NCBI RefSeq assembly: GCF_048269205.1
Contig: NZ_JBLXJC010000003.1
Span: 261,614 to 325,613, forward strand
Direction: 5' to 3'
Origin: Emcibacter sp048269205
GTDB lineage: Bacteria > Pseudomonadota > Alphaproteobacteria > Sphingomonadales > Emcibacteraceae
DNA: 64,000 bases
This document shows positions 45,881-55,105 of the stretch, piece by piece. The position numbers and the translations under genes are program-made. How positions within the stretch are numbered: the stretch's first letter is position 1; every line of letters starts with the position of its first letter. The notes beneath the pieces are model-generated. The model saw nothing but the letters and a program-made list of their open reading frames with translations. It had not been told where the DNA came from and made no database searches.

Positions 45881-45923
45881 GGCCGTTCCTCCCGAATTAG
45901 ACTTTTAAATTATTGATATGGGC

Positions 45924-45953
45924 AAAAAAAAGTCGGGCACCGAAGTGCCCGAC
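45924..45953 (-). terminator. Rho-independent terminator of TonB receptor 4
   Basis: Stem GTCGGGCAC / GTGCCCGAC (45932-45940 and 45945-45953), CGAA tetraloop, and an A8 run at 45924-45931 that reads as T8 on the minus strand. Confidence 0.92.
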
Positions 45954-45971
45954 CATATCATGATAGCGATC

Positions 45972-48233
45972 TTAGTTGAAGCGCCAGGTAACTGATGCCC
46001 CGTACATGGCAGGGTCACCATATACAGCGACATCACCCGGACCCACAATGTAGATGTGGGAGATATACTGCTCGTCGAAGATATTCTTACCCCAGAGGGC
46101 AATTTCCCACTGTTCATCTTCGCTGGTCCAGGACACATTGGCGTCAGAGACACCCCATGCCGGCTGCATAGTGGCGTCAGATACCACGTCACCACGCTGA
46201 TCGCCGGTGTAGCGATAGTCGATGTGATAGGACAGCTGACCACCCCAGGACACATCATGGCTGTAATCAGCCGCAATGTAAAACCGGTGCTCGGGTGCGC
46301 GGGTGAGCGGCTTGGTCTGAATGTCCGGGGTTGCCGGAGGAGTCACGTAATATGCATCGAAGTTGAACTCGGCCTCGGTATGCATGTAGGAATAGTTACC
46401 TGAGATATACAGGCTTTCCACAGGCACCCAGGTGAATTCAGCTTCCACACCATAGATTTCAGCAGAAGCTGCGTTGCGCGTACGGAATACGCCAAACGCC
46501 TGCCCCGGCAGCGCTCCATCGATCGGGTTACCGAAACGTTGGTACTGCAAGTCGGAATAGTCGGTATAATATGCCGCCAGATTCAGACGCAACGTCCCGT
46601 CAAACAGGTCAGCTTTTGAACCAACTTCGTAGTTCCAGGCCACTTCCGGCTCCAGCGGAAGCTGCGCAGCGGCAGCGCTTTCCGGTGCGGCGCCAAAACC
46701 ACCTGACTTGAAGCCTTTTGACACACTGGCGTAAAGCAACAGATCGTCCGTGGCCTGATAGTCCAGGGTGACCTTCGGCGACAGGTCTGACCAGGATTCA
46801 CTGGCCTGGACACCGCCAACTTTGTTCTCAATATCGGTACCAAAGTTGCTGGTAATAATAAATCCGCCAAACGGTCCAGACAGTCCCGCATTCCAGTTAT
46901 CGATGGTTTTTTCTTCGTAGGTATAACGAAGACCAACACCGAGTTTCAGTTTTTCTGAAACATTGTAGTTCACATGGGCAAAGGCCGCGAAACTGTCGGT
47001 GGTGTTGTCCTGGCGGTATGACCCGACCCAGTCCAAACCGTCGTCAGCGCTCAGGTTCGGAAGACGGTCGTCCTCATTGAACACCAGACGGAAGGTTTCC
47101 TGACGATCCGTATTTTCATTCATGTAAAACAGACCGGCCACATAGTCGGCATTGTCGCTGATCGTACCGGCAAAACGGAATTCCTGGCTATATTGCTTGG
47201 TATAGTCATGGATTTCGTCAACAATGTTTCTGCCGGCAGCAGGAGAACCGGTAGAATCCATTTCCCAGTCATTGGCGCTATCACGGTAAGCTGAGACGGA
47301 TGTAAGAGTACCAGCTTCCCCGAAATCATGGTCGATTTTCAAACTGACACCATTTGCACTCTTGCGGGCATAACCATCCTGCGGGTTGGTGGAATGCTTG
47401 TAGTCACCGCCGGCCGCAATATGTTCTTCATAAATACCCGGAACCGGGGGATTACTACGGGTCGGAATACGGGCCATGTCGGACTGGTCCATGTCCATGG
47501 TATCGGCACTCAGAGTGATTTCGGTATTTTCACCAGACCACAGCAACTGACCGCGTACACTTTGTACGTTTTCGTCTTTCAGCTTGTTGCCGGTGATGAT
47601 GTTCTCAACCCAGCCATCGCGCTGACGGGAGGAGAAGGACACTTTGGCCGCCAGGCTGTCGCTGAGGGGACCGGAAACAACGCCCTGGAAATCCTGACGA
47701 TCGTAGTTACCAACGGTCGCTTTCACCTTGGCCCGGAAATCCTGGCTCGGCTTGGTGGAAACCACGTTAATGGCGCCGCCGATGGCGTTCTTACCATAGA
47801 GCGTACCCTGCGGGCCACGCAGAACTTCGATGCGCTCCACATCAAACATTTCGAAGGCCATATTGGAAATACGGCCGAGATATACATCATCCAGGAACAC
47901 GGCGACGGAGTTTTCCGTACCGGCGCCGTCATCGTTGGAGGAAATACCACGCAGGCTGACCACGGCCTGACCCGGCGCGAACGGCGAGAAGGTCATGCTG
48001 GGAATGCGGGTGGCGATATCATCTGCGGAATGGATGTCGGCTTTTTCAATTGAGCTGGCGCTCAGTGCAGTAACAGCCACAGGGACCTGCTGCAGGTTTT
48101 CGGACCGGCGCTGTGCGGTCACGGTAATTTCTTCCAGCATCATCATTGCTTCTTCGGCCAGTGACGGTGTCGCCACGGTCGAACCAAATGCCAGTGCTGT
48201 CAGAGCTGTAGTCTGTAGTAAACGCTTATACAT
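45972..48233 (-). CDS. TonB-dependent outer-membrane receptor 4
   Basis: 753 residues. Features are a signal peptide (ATPSLAEEA), TonB-box-like LEEITVTAQRR, a plug with VVSLRGISSNDDG, AVFLDDVYLGRISNM and LRGPQGTLYGKNAIGGAINV, and a barrel ending in YGASVTWRFN. The plug type (R-G-P-Q-G-T-L-Y-G-K-N) is of the group typical of Sphingomonadales and related aromatic degraders. It is monocistronic with an unusual AT-rich, repeat-bearing upstream region. Substrate unknown; the amidase on the same strand upstream is a possible but weak link. Confidence 0.92.
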   Translation of the reverse strand: MYKRLLQTTALTALAFGSTVATPSLAEEAMMMLEEITVTAQRRSENLQQVPVAVTALSASSIEKADIHSADDIATRIPSMTFSPFAPGQAVVSLRGISSNDDGAGTENSVAVFLDDVYLGRISNMAFEMFDVERIEVLRGPQGTLYGKNAIGGAINVVSTKPSQDFRAKVKATVGNYDRQDFQGVVSGPLSDSLAAKVSFSSRQRDGWVENIITGNKLKDENVQSVRGQLLWSGENTEITLSADTMDMDQSDMARIPTRSNPPVPGIYEEHIAAGGDYKHSTNPQDGYARKSANGVSLKIDHDFGEAGTLTSVSAYRDSANDWEMDSTGSPAAGRNIVDEIHDYTKQYSQEFRFAGTISDNADYVAGLFYMNENTDRQETFRLVFNEDDRLPNLSADDGLDWVGSYRQDNTTDSFAAFAHVNYNVSEKLKLGVGLRYTYEEKTIDNWNAGLSGPFGGFIITSNFGTDIENKVGGVQASESWSDLSPKVTLDYQATDDLLLYASVSKGFKSGGFGAAPESAAAAQLPLEPEVAWNYEVGSKADLFDGTLRLNLAAYYTDYSDLQYQRFGNPIDGALPGQAFGVFRTRNAASAEIYGVEAEFTWVPVESLYISGNYSYMHTEAEFNFDAYYVTPPATPDIQTKPLTRAPEHRFYIAADYSHDVSWGGQLSYHIDYRYTGDQRGDVVSDATMQPAWGVSDANVSWTSEDEQWEIALWGKNIFDEQYISHIYIVGPGDVAVYGDPAMYGASVTWRFN

Positions 48234-48838
48234 ATCTTTCTCCCTAATGTTCTTGCGTTTCCAACCTCACGAATATTCCCGTTTTATACTCTCGCTCCTG
48301 ATTGAAAAACGGAGCATTTATTATGGGAATAAATGAACCATACACTAATGATACAAATTTTAAAATACCTTTATGTTAAATGTATCATTTTATACAAAAA
48401 ACAGATATCGAATTGAAAAACCTGAGATTTTTTTATTACAATCTTCAAATACTGGGAAAAAGATTTAAAAGAGGCTAATAAATTTTGTCAAATTAGCGCA
48501 TTTTGCAAGATATTTCTTTTTAAGGGCTCCGCCCTGCCTCCGGCTTCCTGCTCCTGTAACGCTCCAGATCGGGACATTGCTCGCTCTGTTTGCGCCACCC
48601 CGAAATTCTGTAACAGTTTTTTTAATTTTTATGAATTTTTGTGTATATGTTGCTGATGAAACCGGTTTTGGAATCGGGAGCTCTGAGTTTCCTGACGCGC
48701 CAGCCTGACATGTTTTGATCCCCACTTTGCAATATTCTCTTTTTGCACACAAGAATTTATGTAGAATCTAGCTTGCCGGGACATCCTGAAAACAGGTCGC
48801 TCCGGACTGCCGCCGTTATCTACATCCGGAAACCTGAC
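48234..48838. promoter_or_regulatory. AT-rich intergenic region upstream of TonB receptor 4
   Basis: 605 bases without a convincing gene. It holds the receptor's ribosome site (GGGAG), a 9-bp inverted repeat AATGATACA (48347-48355) / TGTATCATT (48381-48389), the overlapping dyad TGTAT-N6-ATACA (48381-48396), and an AT-rich stretch to 48500. A minus-strand open frame at 48465-48752 has no homology I recognise and no ribosome site. Confidence 0.5.
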
Positions 48839-49348
48839 ATGAAAAAAATCCTTATCTTCTCTGTCACAGGCCTTCTCCTGTTCCTGGCGCACATACTTCC
48901 CGCCTGGTCGGACCAGACCATCTATCTGATCCGGCATGCCGAAAAAATATCGGACGGTTCCGCCGATCCGCCGCTTTCCACTGCGGGACGACAGCGGGCG
49001 GAATGGTATGCCCGATATTTCGCCGGCAAGGAATTGTCCGCTATTTATTCGACCGACCTGAAGCGCACCCGTGAAACTGCGGGCCCTACGGCCAGGGCAA
49101 CCGGACTTGAGATCAAATATTACAGCCCCAGGAACCTGCCGGACTTTGCCAGGGAAATATCCTCTGCAAGCGGGCCTGTTCTTGTGGTCGGTCACAGCAA
49201 CACCACCCCTAATCTGGCGGGTTTTCTGACCAACAGGGAAATAGCGGAACTTCACGACGGGCAGTATGACCGGATTTTTGTCGTTTCGATAAATAAAGAG
49301 GGAACTGCCCGCCTGCATGTGGATCTCAGCGATCCGCACACGGACTAG
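48839..49348 (+). CDS. Secreted histidine-phosphatase-superfamily (SixA/phosphoglycerate mutase-like) protein
   Basis: 169 residues from the ATG at 48839, chosen because it starts a signal peptide (KKILIFSVTGLLLFLAHILP, cleavage near AWS). The mature protein opens with the phosphatase motif LIRHAEK (phospho-accepting His), has RTRETA with the second Arg, and VVGHSNTTP with the second His. It lacks a long inserted cap, so it is of the small SixA/PGM type but exported to the periplasm. Substrate unknown. Monocistronic. Confidence 0.85.
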   Translation: MKKILIFSVTGLLLFLAHILPAWSDQTIYLIRHAEKISDGSADPPLSTAGRQRAEWYARYFAGKELSAIYSTDLKRTRETAGPTARATGLEIKYYSPRNLPDFAREISSASGPVLVVGHSNTTPNLAGFLTNREIAELHDGQYDRIFVVSINKEGTARLHVDLSDPHTD

Positions 49349-49393
49349 TTCCCTCTTTCCCCCAAAGGACCCCCAAAGCGTATTCCGGCAGGC

Positions 49394-50290
49394 TCAGGCC
49401 ACCTGTTTGCCTGCCAGATATTCCTGGATCATCAGTTCAACATCCCTCGGCACCAGATCAAGAGCCGGCAGTGATTCCGGACGGCCCTCAAACAGCACCT
49501 CGGGCTCCTGGCCTTCATACCAGCCCAGATTTGGCCTGTGCACCTTGTAACCGATCAGTTCCCGCAACTTTTCGGGAAACTCCCGGGCGACCTCCGGCGG
49601 ATAGGCCAGATACTGGTTTTCCGCCTGCCTGAGCCATCCGAGACTGTAGCTGATGGTCAGGCCCGTGCGCGCCTTGCGGGAGCGATTGGCACCACCGCCG
49701 TGTTGGGTTGAGCCGAGCCAGATCAGAACAGATCCCGGCTTCATTTCCGCCTGGACCAGTTCCTCCTGCGGCACTTCCCTCTGCACCGGCTTGAGATGAC
49801 TGCGCGGCCAGACAACTGTAGCGCCGTTCTCTGCGGTAAACTCATCCAGCGCCCACATGGCGTTGATCATGAATTCACTGCCCGGATGCCCCCAGGGAAA
49901 CATTTCGTCATCCCGGTGCATAAGCTGCTCTTCCTCGCCCGGTTCAATGCGAATAGCCTGGGTCAGGTTGATCTGGAATTTCTCGCAATTAGGCCCCAGA
50001 ATATCTTCCATAATGCCCAGAATCACCGGATGCGTCGCAAGAGCCTGCGATGTGGGCGATTTGGTAAAAACACGCCCCATCCTTTTGGTCTGAAACCCCC
50101 AGAAAAGCCCCTCCGAGTTCGGGGTCTGATGGAAAGACGGTCGAAGTTCCTCGTTAATCTGGTCAATCATCAGCCGGGGAACCAGATCCTCGATAATGAT
50201 ATAGCCGTTGTTGCGCAGGCGGGACACATAGTCCATAACCCGTGTGTCATGAGTATTTTTATTCACTTTCGCATTATTTGTCAGAGGCAT
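49394..50290 (-). CDS. Phytanoyl-CoA dioxygenase (PhyH)-family Fe(II)/2-oxoglutarate oxygenase, linked to luxI
   Basis: 298 residues, double-stranded beta-helix oxygenase. The iron triad is readable: His125 and Asp127 (MHRDDEMF) and His197 (STQHGGGANRS), with Arg208 as the 2-oxoglutarate anchor. It overlaps the 66-codon gene by 17 bases and so is in an operon with luxI. A phyH gene next to luxI is a known arrangement in sphingomonads. The product made there is not settled. A role in modifying the signal, or in a quorum-controlled secondary product, are both possible. Confidence 0.88.
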   Translation of the reverse strand: MPLTNNAKVNKNTHDTRVMDYVSRLRNNGYIIIEDLVPRLMIDQINEELRPSFHQTPNSEGLFWGFQTKRMGRVFTKSPTSQALATHPVILGIMEDILGPNCEKFQINLTQAIRIEPGEEEQLMHRDDEMFPWGHPGSEFMINAMWALDEFTAENGATVVWPRSHLKPVQREVPQEELVQAEMKPGSVLIWLGSTQHGGGANRSRKARTGLTISYSLGWLRQAENQYLAYPPEVAREFPEKLRELIGYKVHRPNLGWYEGQEPEVLFEGRPESLPALDLVPRDVELMIQEYLAGKQVA

Positions 50291-50474
50291 CTTTCGGCTC
50301 CCCCATCAATGCTGGATATTTCAGGGCCAGGTGTGCTCGCTGGCTGTTCATATCTCCCGCCAGTTGAACACAATGTTCCACGAGAATATTCCTGTCTTCC
50401 GGCGACAGTTCCAGCAACGCATATCCAAGGCGTGCAAAAAGCTCTCCCAACGGTGTGTTTTCTTCAACAGACAT
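50274..50474 (-). CDS. Small conserved-position gene between luxI and phyH
   Basis: 66 residues, acidic and Leu-rich, with no known domain: SVEENTPLGELFARLGYALL, then ELSPEDRNILVEHCVQLAGD. It is likely two amphipathic helices. Its ATG overlaps the luxI stop by one base (TAATG) and its end overlaps the phyH start by 17 bases, so it is almost certainly translated. It could be a small partner of either neighbour. Confidence 0.72.
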   Translation of the reverse strand: MSVEENTPLGELFARLGYALLELSPEDRNILVEHCVQLAGDMNSQRAHLALKYPALMGEPKDASDK

Positions 50475-51112
50475 TACGCGACCTCCTTCTCGTTCTGATT
50501 AATCCGAAGCATTGTTCCGGGTACATTCCGGCGCTGGCGCAGGATCTGCAGGCCCACCGGGTTGACCATAATGCTGAGCGCGATCACCTGCTCACCGCCG
50601 ACTGTCTGGGGCAGGCCAAGCGGCATGGTGCCCCAGCCCGACCTCAGGATCATCGGCAACGTATTCATATTGGCGATAACGTTGATCTTGCTGATCCCCA
50701 GCATCAGGGCCGCCTCCATCATGCCCGCACTGAGCTCGGCGCCGCCGCCGGCCTTCAACCCCTGGGCCTTGCCACTATTCGACAGCACATAGAAACGGGA
50801 ACATTCCCACACGTCCGGGTCCCTTGACACCTCGCCTTCCACCAGGTGAGGGAACAGTTCGGACAAAAGATGCGCCTTGCTTGCCTGCAGCAGGCGCAGG
50901 CTGCCGATCAGTTTTCCGCTATCGTCCTTGATCAGAAGGTACACAGCGTCCTTGTCGTCAAACTGGTCTATTTCCAGCCTGTTTTCATGATCTGCCATCG
51001 GAAGCTTCCAGCCCATCTGCTCCTCAAAGACATCGTATCTCTGACGAAACATCTGCTGTAAATCTTGGGAAAAGTGATGGCGGTTTTCATATGTCACCAT
51101 ATCAACATGCAT
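50474..51112 (-). CDS. luxI: LuxI-family acyl-homoserine-lactone synthase
   Basis: 212 residues. The invariant LuxI residues are in place: Arg25, Phe29, Trp35 (QRYDVFEEQMGW), Asp49 (EID), Arg73 (GSLRLL), Glu103 and Arg106 (WECSRF). It makes an N-acyl-homoserine lactone from SAM and an acyl donor; chain length cannot be told from sequence. AGGAGGAG lies 3 bases before the ATG. A perfect 20-bp lux box lies 72-91 bases upstream. First gene of luxI-small gene-phyH. Confidence 0.94.
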   Translation of the reverse strand: MHVDMVTYENRHHFSQDLQQMFRQRYDVFEEQMGWKLPMADHENRLEIDQFDDKDAVYLLIKDDSGKLIGSLRLLQASKAHLLSELFPHLVEGEVSRDPDVWECSRFYVLSNSGKAQGLKAGGGAELSAGMMEAALMLGISKINVIANMNTLPMILRSGWGTMPLGLPQTVGGEQVIALSIMVNPVGLQILRQRRNVPGTMLRINQNEKEVA

Positions 51113-51183
51113 ATTCTCCTCCTGCCGTTGTCGTCATAGTTTTTGTTTGCAGGGTAATTCTGAGAAAAAAAAGCGCGGATGTG

Positions 51184-51203
51184 ACCTGCCTAGTTAGGCA
51201 GGT
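51184..51203. promoter_or_regulatory. lux box upstream of luxI
   Basis: ACCTGCCTAGTTAGGCAGGT, a 20-bp inverted repeat with the CT-N12-AG core of lux/las-type boxes, with the symmetry broken only at the central four bases. It sits between luxR and luxI. A T run on the plus-strand side makes it resemble a terminator, but both flanking genes read on the minus strand, where that run is A-rich. Confidence 0.75.
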
Positions 51204-51275
51204 TTTTTGCGGGAATCAGAAAACAAAGGGAATTCGCTGCCACCATGGATCAGTACAGCGGAAAGACAGTACCAC

Positions 51276-52001
51276 CTATGGGATTATGGAGCAACTCAAT
51301 ATGGCCCGAACCACTGTCTGGATCCGGGTGGAAAGATTGAATTTGCGTTTGGCGTTCTCAATATGGAAATGAACCGTATGCCTGCTGATATCCAGAATAT
51401 CGGCAATATCTGTATCGCTTTTACCCGACGCCGCCCAGTAGAGACATTCCTTTTCCCGAATGGTCAGTTCTTTTTTTTCAAAAAGCGGGTTTCCGGATTC
51501 GTCACGAACCCTGAGAAGAGCTTCATGAAAATAGACACACAACAGGTGCAATACGAGATAGCTGTTCCGATCGAAATCATTTTCCTGGGAGGACACGCTG
51601 AAAGTGGTGGGAATAAATCCGGGGACGAAAATCTGTATCGAGATGCCGTTTCTCAGGCCGCATTCAGACGCTTCGTTAAGAATTTTTTTCTGGGCCCGCT
51701 TCCGAACGTTCATATTCTCCCAGATAATCGGGATATTCCTGTTCTGGACTGCATCGAGAACAGCATCCTGCTTGTGGTAGTTCTTTTCCAGATAGCGGCT
51801 TGTCCAGCTTTCGGGAAGCCTGGTGATAAAAATAGATCCCGGAACCGGGTTGTTATAGTCCATCATTGACGCACAGGAAAAGTGATCGAAGCCGAGTTTC
51901 CGGATAGCCTTATCGAAAGCTCCCACAAGTTCGTCTTCCGACGATACTCTGGAGGATACAGACACAAAATCCTGAATAACTTCGAAATCCTGCATACCCA
52001 T
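51276..52001 (-). CDS. luxR: LuxR-family acyl-homoserine-lactone receptor/regulator
   Basis: 241 residues. The N-terminal autoinducer-binding domain has YNNPVPG, ITRLPESWTSRYLEKNYHKQ and DAVLDAV (the WxxxYxxxxYxxxD pattern of AHL pockets). The C-terminal GerE-type HTH is LTIREKECLYWAASGKSDTD followed by SRHTVHFHIENAKRKF. It is upstream of luxI on the same strand, with the lux box in the 163-base gap. It probably binds the LuxI product and drives luxI. The start may be a few codons later (ATG at 51995). Confidence 0.92.
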   Translation of the reverse strand: MGMQDFEVIQDFVSVSSRVSSEDELVGAFDKAIRKLGFDHFSCASMMDYNNPVPGSIFITRLPESWTSRYLEKNYHKQDAVLDAVQNRNIPIIWENMNVRKRAQKKILNEASECGLRNGISIQIFVPGFIPTTFSVSSQENDFDRNSYLVLHLLCVYFHEALLRVRDESGNPLFEKKELTIREKECLYWAASGKSDTDIADILDISRHTVHFHIENAKRKFNLSTRIQTVVRAILSCSIIP

Positions 52002-52428
52002 TTCTTCATTTGCCGACTGTTAAAGTTACCATAACAGACCGTTACTTTCGAAAACATTCTACCTTTTGCTATAGGATTTGAAAATATATCCGGGTCAGCA
52101 TGAATCCACAAACAATATTGTATCGCCGACAAGGCCGTCCAAGTGGGCATCTCCGGCACCTTTCAGAGACCTGCAGGGCTTTGCCCATGCCGGGGCGGGT
52201 TTTCTCCACACCACCAATGCAAAACCTTTTCCGGCCTCTCCGGCCCGGGCGGCTTCGATCGTGGCGTTAAACGCCGGGACATAAACAATCCTGTATTACG
52301 AATGTTCTAATTCAAGGGCGTTATTATTTGGCTAATCCGGGGAAAATTTCTGTTTGCAAGGATAGCGGCCACACAGACTGTGGCACATATTTGACCTGCG
52401 GCAAGGTGCCTATACGATTGTAACCTCT
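52002..52428. other. Intergenic region upstream of luxR
   Basis: 427 bases with no gene I can support; short open frames here lack ribosome sites. No second lux box seen. Confidence 0.45.
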
Positions 52429-53151
52429 TCAGAAAGCCGGCTTTCCACCGGCATCATGCTTCTCAACAAAACGGCCGATGAGACTGTCACACGTCAGCTT
52501 GACCGGACACAGGTTACTGATTCCCGTGGACACGCCTTCGCGCACCCTGGTGTCCGACTGCAAGGCCTCGTAATACAGATTTATCGTCCGTTCCATTTCA
52601 AGTGCATCAATATCAACCAGCAGACTCATATGCGCCAGAATGGTCCTGTGTTCCACTTTCATGCCGGCAGATTTGATACGCTGGGCCGTCCCGGCAATTT
52701 TTCTGCCGTCCACGACAAGGTTGTAGTCCCCGTCACAATAGGCGCCGGGCACAGAAGCAAAGCAGGCCTGACCGGCAAGCTCCGGCACAAGAAGGTCAAA
52801 CAGGGACATCAATTTGGCATAGCCTGCTTCCATGGAGACCTTTTCCGTTTTCGCAACCCGGAAAATAACTGAAGCGTTTAGCACTCCCGGCCCGTGCAGC
52901 ACGGCCGTTCCCCCGGAAGTTCTTGTAGCAAGCTGGATATTCCTTTGCGCCAGAATCTCACGGGCCCGGTCAAATCCGGGCAACCTGTTGTCCCGTGCCG
53001 GCACCACGATACTGCTGCGGTTGGTCCACAGCCTGACCACCGGCAGAGGTCCTGTTTCGTGAACCTCGCCCAGAAGGCGGCTGTCCTCGTCAACAATATC
53101 CTGAGCAGGCAGGTTACGGTTTTCTGTTTTCAATATAAACTGGTCAAACAT
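52429..53151 (-). CDS. Lipoate-protein ligase A-family protein
   Basis: 240 residues of the BPL/LplA/LipB fold. RTSGGTAVLHGPGVLNASVIF is the ligase loop with the Gly pair, and GDYNLVVDGRKIAGTAQR carries the lipoyl-AMP-binding Lys. In lipoate salvage such enzymes attach lipoate or octanoate to E2 subunits. It is shorter than LplA (about 335) and lacks the C-terminal accessory domain, so it may be an LplA-like transferase or need a partner. Monocistronic. Confidence 0.82.
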   Translation of the reverse strand: MFDQFILKTENRNLPAQDIVDEDSRLLGEVHETGPLPVVRLWTNRSSIVVPARDNRLPGFDRAREILAQRNIQLATRTSGGTAVLHGPGVLNASVIFRVAKTEKVSMEAGYAKLMSLFDLLVPELAGQACFASVPGAYCDGDYNLVVDGRKIAGTAQRIKSAGMKVEHRTILAHMSLLVDIDALEMERTINLYYEALQSDTRVREGVSTGISNLCPVKLTCDSLIGRFVEKHDAGGKPAF

Positions 53152-53292
53152 GGCAATAGCCGTCAGCGGTTTGTTGTTTTGCCCGGCACCCGGCCGGGCC
53201 TGCTGATCTCTTATACCCCGGCAGTTTCGATTGTCTACCGGATATTGACAGGAAGAAAATCCGGGTCGGTGCCGTGAGAAGGAACAGTACGG

Positions 53293-54939
53293 TCAGGCCT
53301 CGGACAGCTTGTGCATTCCCCGGCGCACCTGCATGCGGTGCCTGTCCAGCACCTCCAGAGAGCGCTGGTGGCGCGAATGGAGGAAGAGCCATTCAGTGGT
53401 TACACTCTCGGGTGTGATATCCGTCACCATATAGCCGCGGCGGCTGGTATCGCACCATTTGAGGCCGGGGTTACTGTCCAGGAAGCTGGCGGCAATGGCC
53501 CTGGGATCACCGAAATAGCGCTTGTCCATGCCAAGGGACGATACACTATGCCCCGCGAACTCCACACCGGCGGGCTTCCCTTCATGCTCCAGTTCATAGG
53601 CCCAGGCATTATGGCTGTCTCCGCTCAGCACCACGAGATCAGCCCCGGCCGCCCGGGAGGCCGCCAGAAGGCGGCTGCGCGCCGCAGGGTAACCGTCCCA
53701 GCGGTCCATATGCGTGCTCATACCCATTTCACCCAGCTTCACCGCCAGATCCAGCTCCGCCTTTTTGCCTTCTCCGGGCTTATCGCCCGGCTTGAACCAT
53801 GATGTATAATCACGCGGCATGAGATTGGTCCCCATGATCACCTGCTGCGCCAGTATCTGCCATTTGGTGCCTGAGGCGGTCGATTGGGCAAGACCATCGG
53901 CAAGCCATTTCTCCTGTGCCAAACCCATCATGGTGCGGGCCGGGTCTGCCAGCGGGCCATCGCGGAAAGCGGCGGCGGCGGCAAGGGGATCGGGCCTGGC
54001 CTTCAGCCAGGCGCCCAGATCGAGCTGTTTACTACGGCCGACAATCCGCGTCTCCAGGCGGAACAGGCTGGCCAGGTCGCCCAGATCATAGCGGGCATAT
54101 GGATCGGACCGCATGGGCATCCATTCATGCCAGGCCTGCATCGCCGCGTCCCTCCGCGCGTCCCATGGGCCTTCATGCGCGCCGTGATTTTTGGCGCCAT
54201 GCTGCCAGCTGTTGTTCACCGTTTCATGATCATCACACATGGCGATCATGGGATAGGCCCGGTGAATGGCCTGCAAATCCGGATCCAAGCGATAGCTGGC
54301 ATAGCGCAGGCGGTAATCCATCAGGCTGACAGTCTCGTACTGGGGCTGGATATTCCTGGAAATTGCCAGCTCCTTCAATGCATCGGACCGGGTGAGTTTG
54401 GACTCGTATATATAATCGCCCAGGTGGACAACCAGATCGAGATCATCCCGGGCCGCCGCATGGCCATAGGCGTTGAACCAGCCAGATGTAGCGTTGGCGC
54501 AGGAAAACACACCGATACGGAAATTGTCGAGCGGGCCGGCAGGCAACGTACGCGTACGGCCCGTATCGGATATCTGACCTTCCGGTCCGGTGAAACGGTA
54601 GTAATACCATTGCCCGGGTTCCAGTCCTTCGAGCCGCACCTTGGCACAGAAATAACTTTCCGGTCCGGCCAGCGCAGAACCACGCGCCACAACCTGGCGG
54701 AAGGCCGTGTCATGGGCAATCTCCACCCGCAACGCTGCAACGCCACCGTCTGCCGGCACAAAACGCGTCCATAAGGTGACGCTTTCCTGCAGAGGATCGC
54801 CACTTGCCACCGAATGGGTAAAGCCCCCTGACGGGGCAGCCTGCAACGCGTCGGGCAGCAGGGCGAGGACCGGGGAAAGCGCCGCCGCCTGAAGGAGCGT
54901 GCGCCGGGAAACGAAGGTGGGGCGAATGTCTTTTTTCAT
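53293..54939 (-). CDS. phoD: Alkaline phosphatase D, Tat-exported
   Basis: 548 residues. It begins with a twin-arginine signal (SRRTLLQAAALSPVLALLP, Arg12-Arg13). The PhoD N-terminal beta domain and a metallophosphatase core follow: CANATSG, HLGDYIYE (metal Asp), CDDHETVNN and VVLSGDSHNAW. It hydrolyses phosphomono- and diesters in the periplasm or outside the cell. Divergent from a large TonB receptor gene, with a Pho-box-like sequence in the gap. PhoD is normally induced by phosphate starvation. Confidence 0.93.
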   Translation of the reverse strand: MKKDIRPTFVSRRTLLQAAALSPVLALLPDALQAAPSGGFTHSVASGDPLQESVTLWTRFVPADGGVAALRVEIAHDTAFRQVVARGSALAGPESYFCAKVRLEGLEPGQWYYYRFTGPEGQISDTGRTRTLPAGPLDNFRIGVFSCANATSGWFNAYGHAAARDDLDLVVHLGDYIYESKLTRSDALKELAISRNIQPQYETVSLMDYRLRYASYRLDPDLQAIHRAYPMIAMCDDHETVNNSWQHGAKNHGAHEGPWDARRDAAMQAWHEWMPMRSDPYARYDLGDLASLFRLETRIVGRSKQLDLGAWLKARPDPLAAAAAFRDGPLADPARTMMGLAQEKWLADGLAQSTASGTKWQILAQQVIMGTNLMPRDYTSWFKPGDKPGEGKKAELDLAVKLGEMGMSTHMDRWDGYPAARSRLLAASRAAGADLVVLSGDSHNAWAYELEHEGKPAGVEFAGHSVSSLGMDKRYFGDPRAIAASFLDSNPGLKWCDTSRRGYMVTDITPESVTTEWLFLHSRHQRSLEVLDRHRMQVRRGMHKLSEA

Positions 54940-55024
54940 GCATGACCTGTATCAGGCCATTGTGACAAAATTGTTTCGTATCAAATAGTTAAGTTTCTTC
55001 TAATGCCTTACAAACATCATTTTT

Positions 55025-55042
55025 CCTTCATGGAAGTGTCAT
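55025..55042 (+). promoter_or_regulatory. Candidate Pho box between phoD and TonB receptor 5
   Basis: CCTTCAT-GGAA-GTGTCAT: two half-sites 11 bp apart against the PhoB consensus CTGTCAT (5/7 and 6/7 matches), about 64-81 bases upstream of the receptor start. A further TTGTCAC half-site reads toward phoD near 54959-54967. Confidence 0.5.
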
Positions 55043-55105
55043 AGGCACCCCTTATTCGTACCCCAAAACTACACCGCATTTCAAAGTATAAAAATGGAGT
55101 TTCTG

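Noticed and set aside
48465..48752. Minus-strand open frame of 95 codons in the leader of TonB receptor 4
   Set aside because: No ribosome site, low-complexity basic composition, overlaps the promoter region of the histidine phosphatase gene, and nothing recognisable in the product.
51184..51210. The lux box hairpin plus T run as a rho-independent terminator
   Set aside because: The T run is on the plus strand, but both luxR and luxI read on the minus strand and no plus-strand gene ends here. The 20-bp length and CT-N12-AG pattern fit a lux box.
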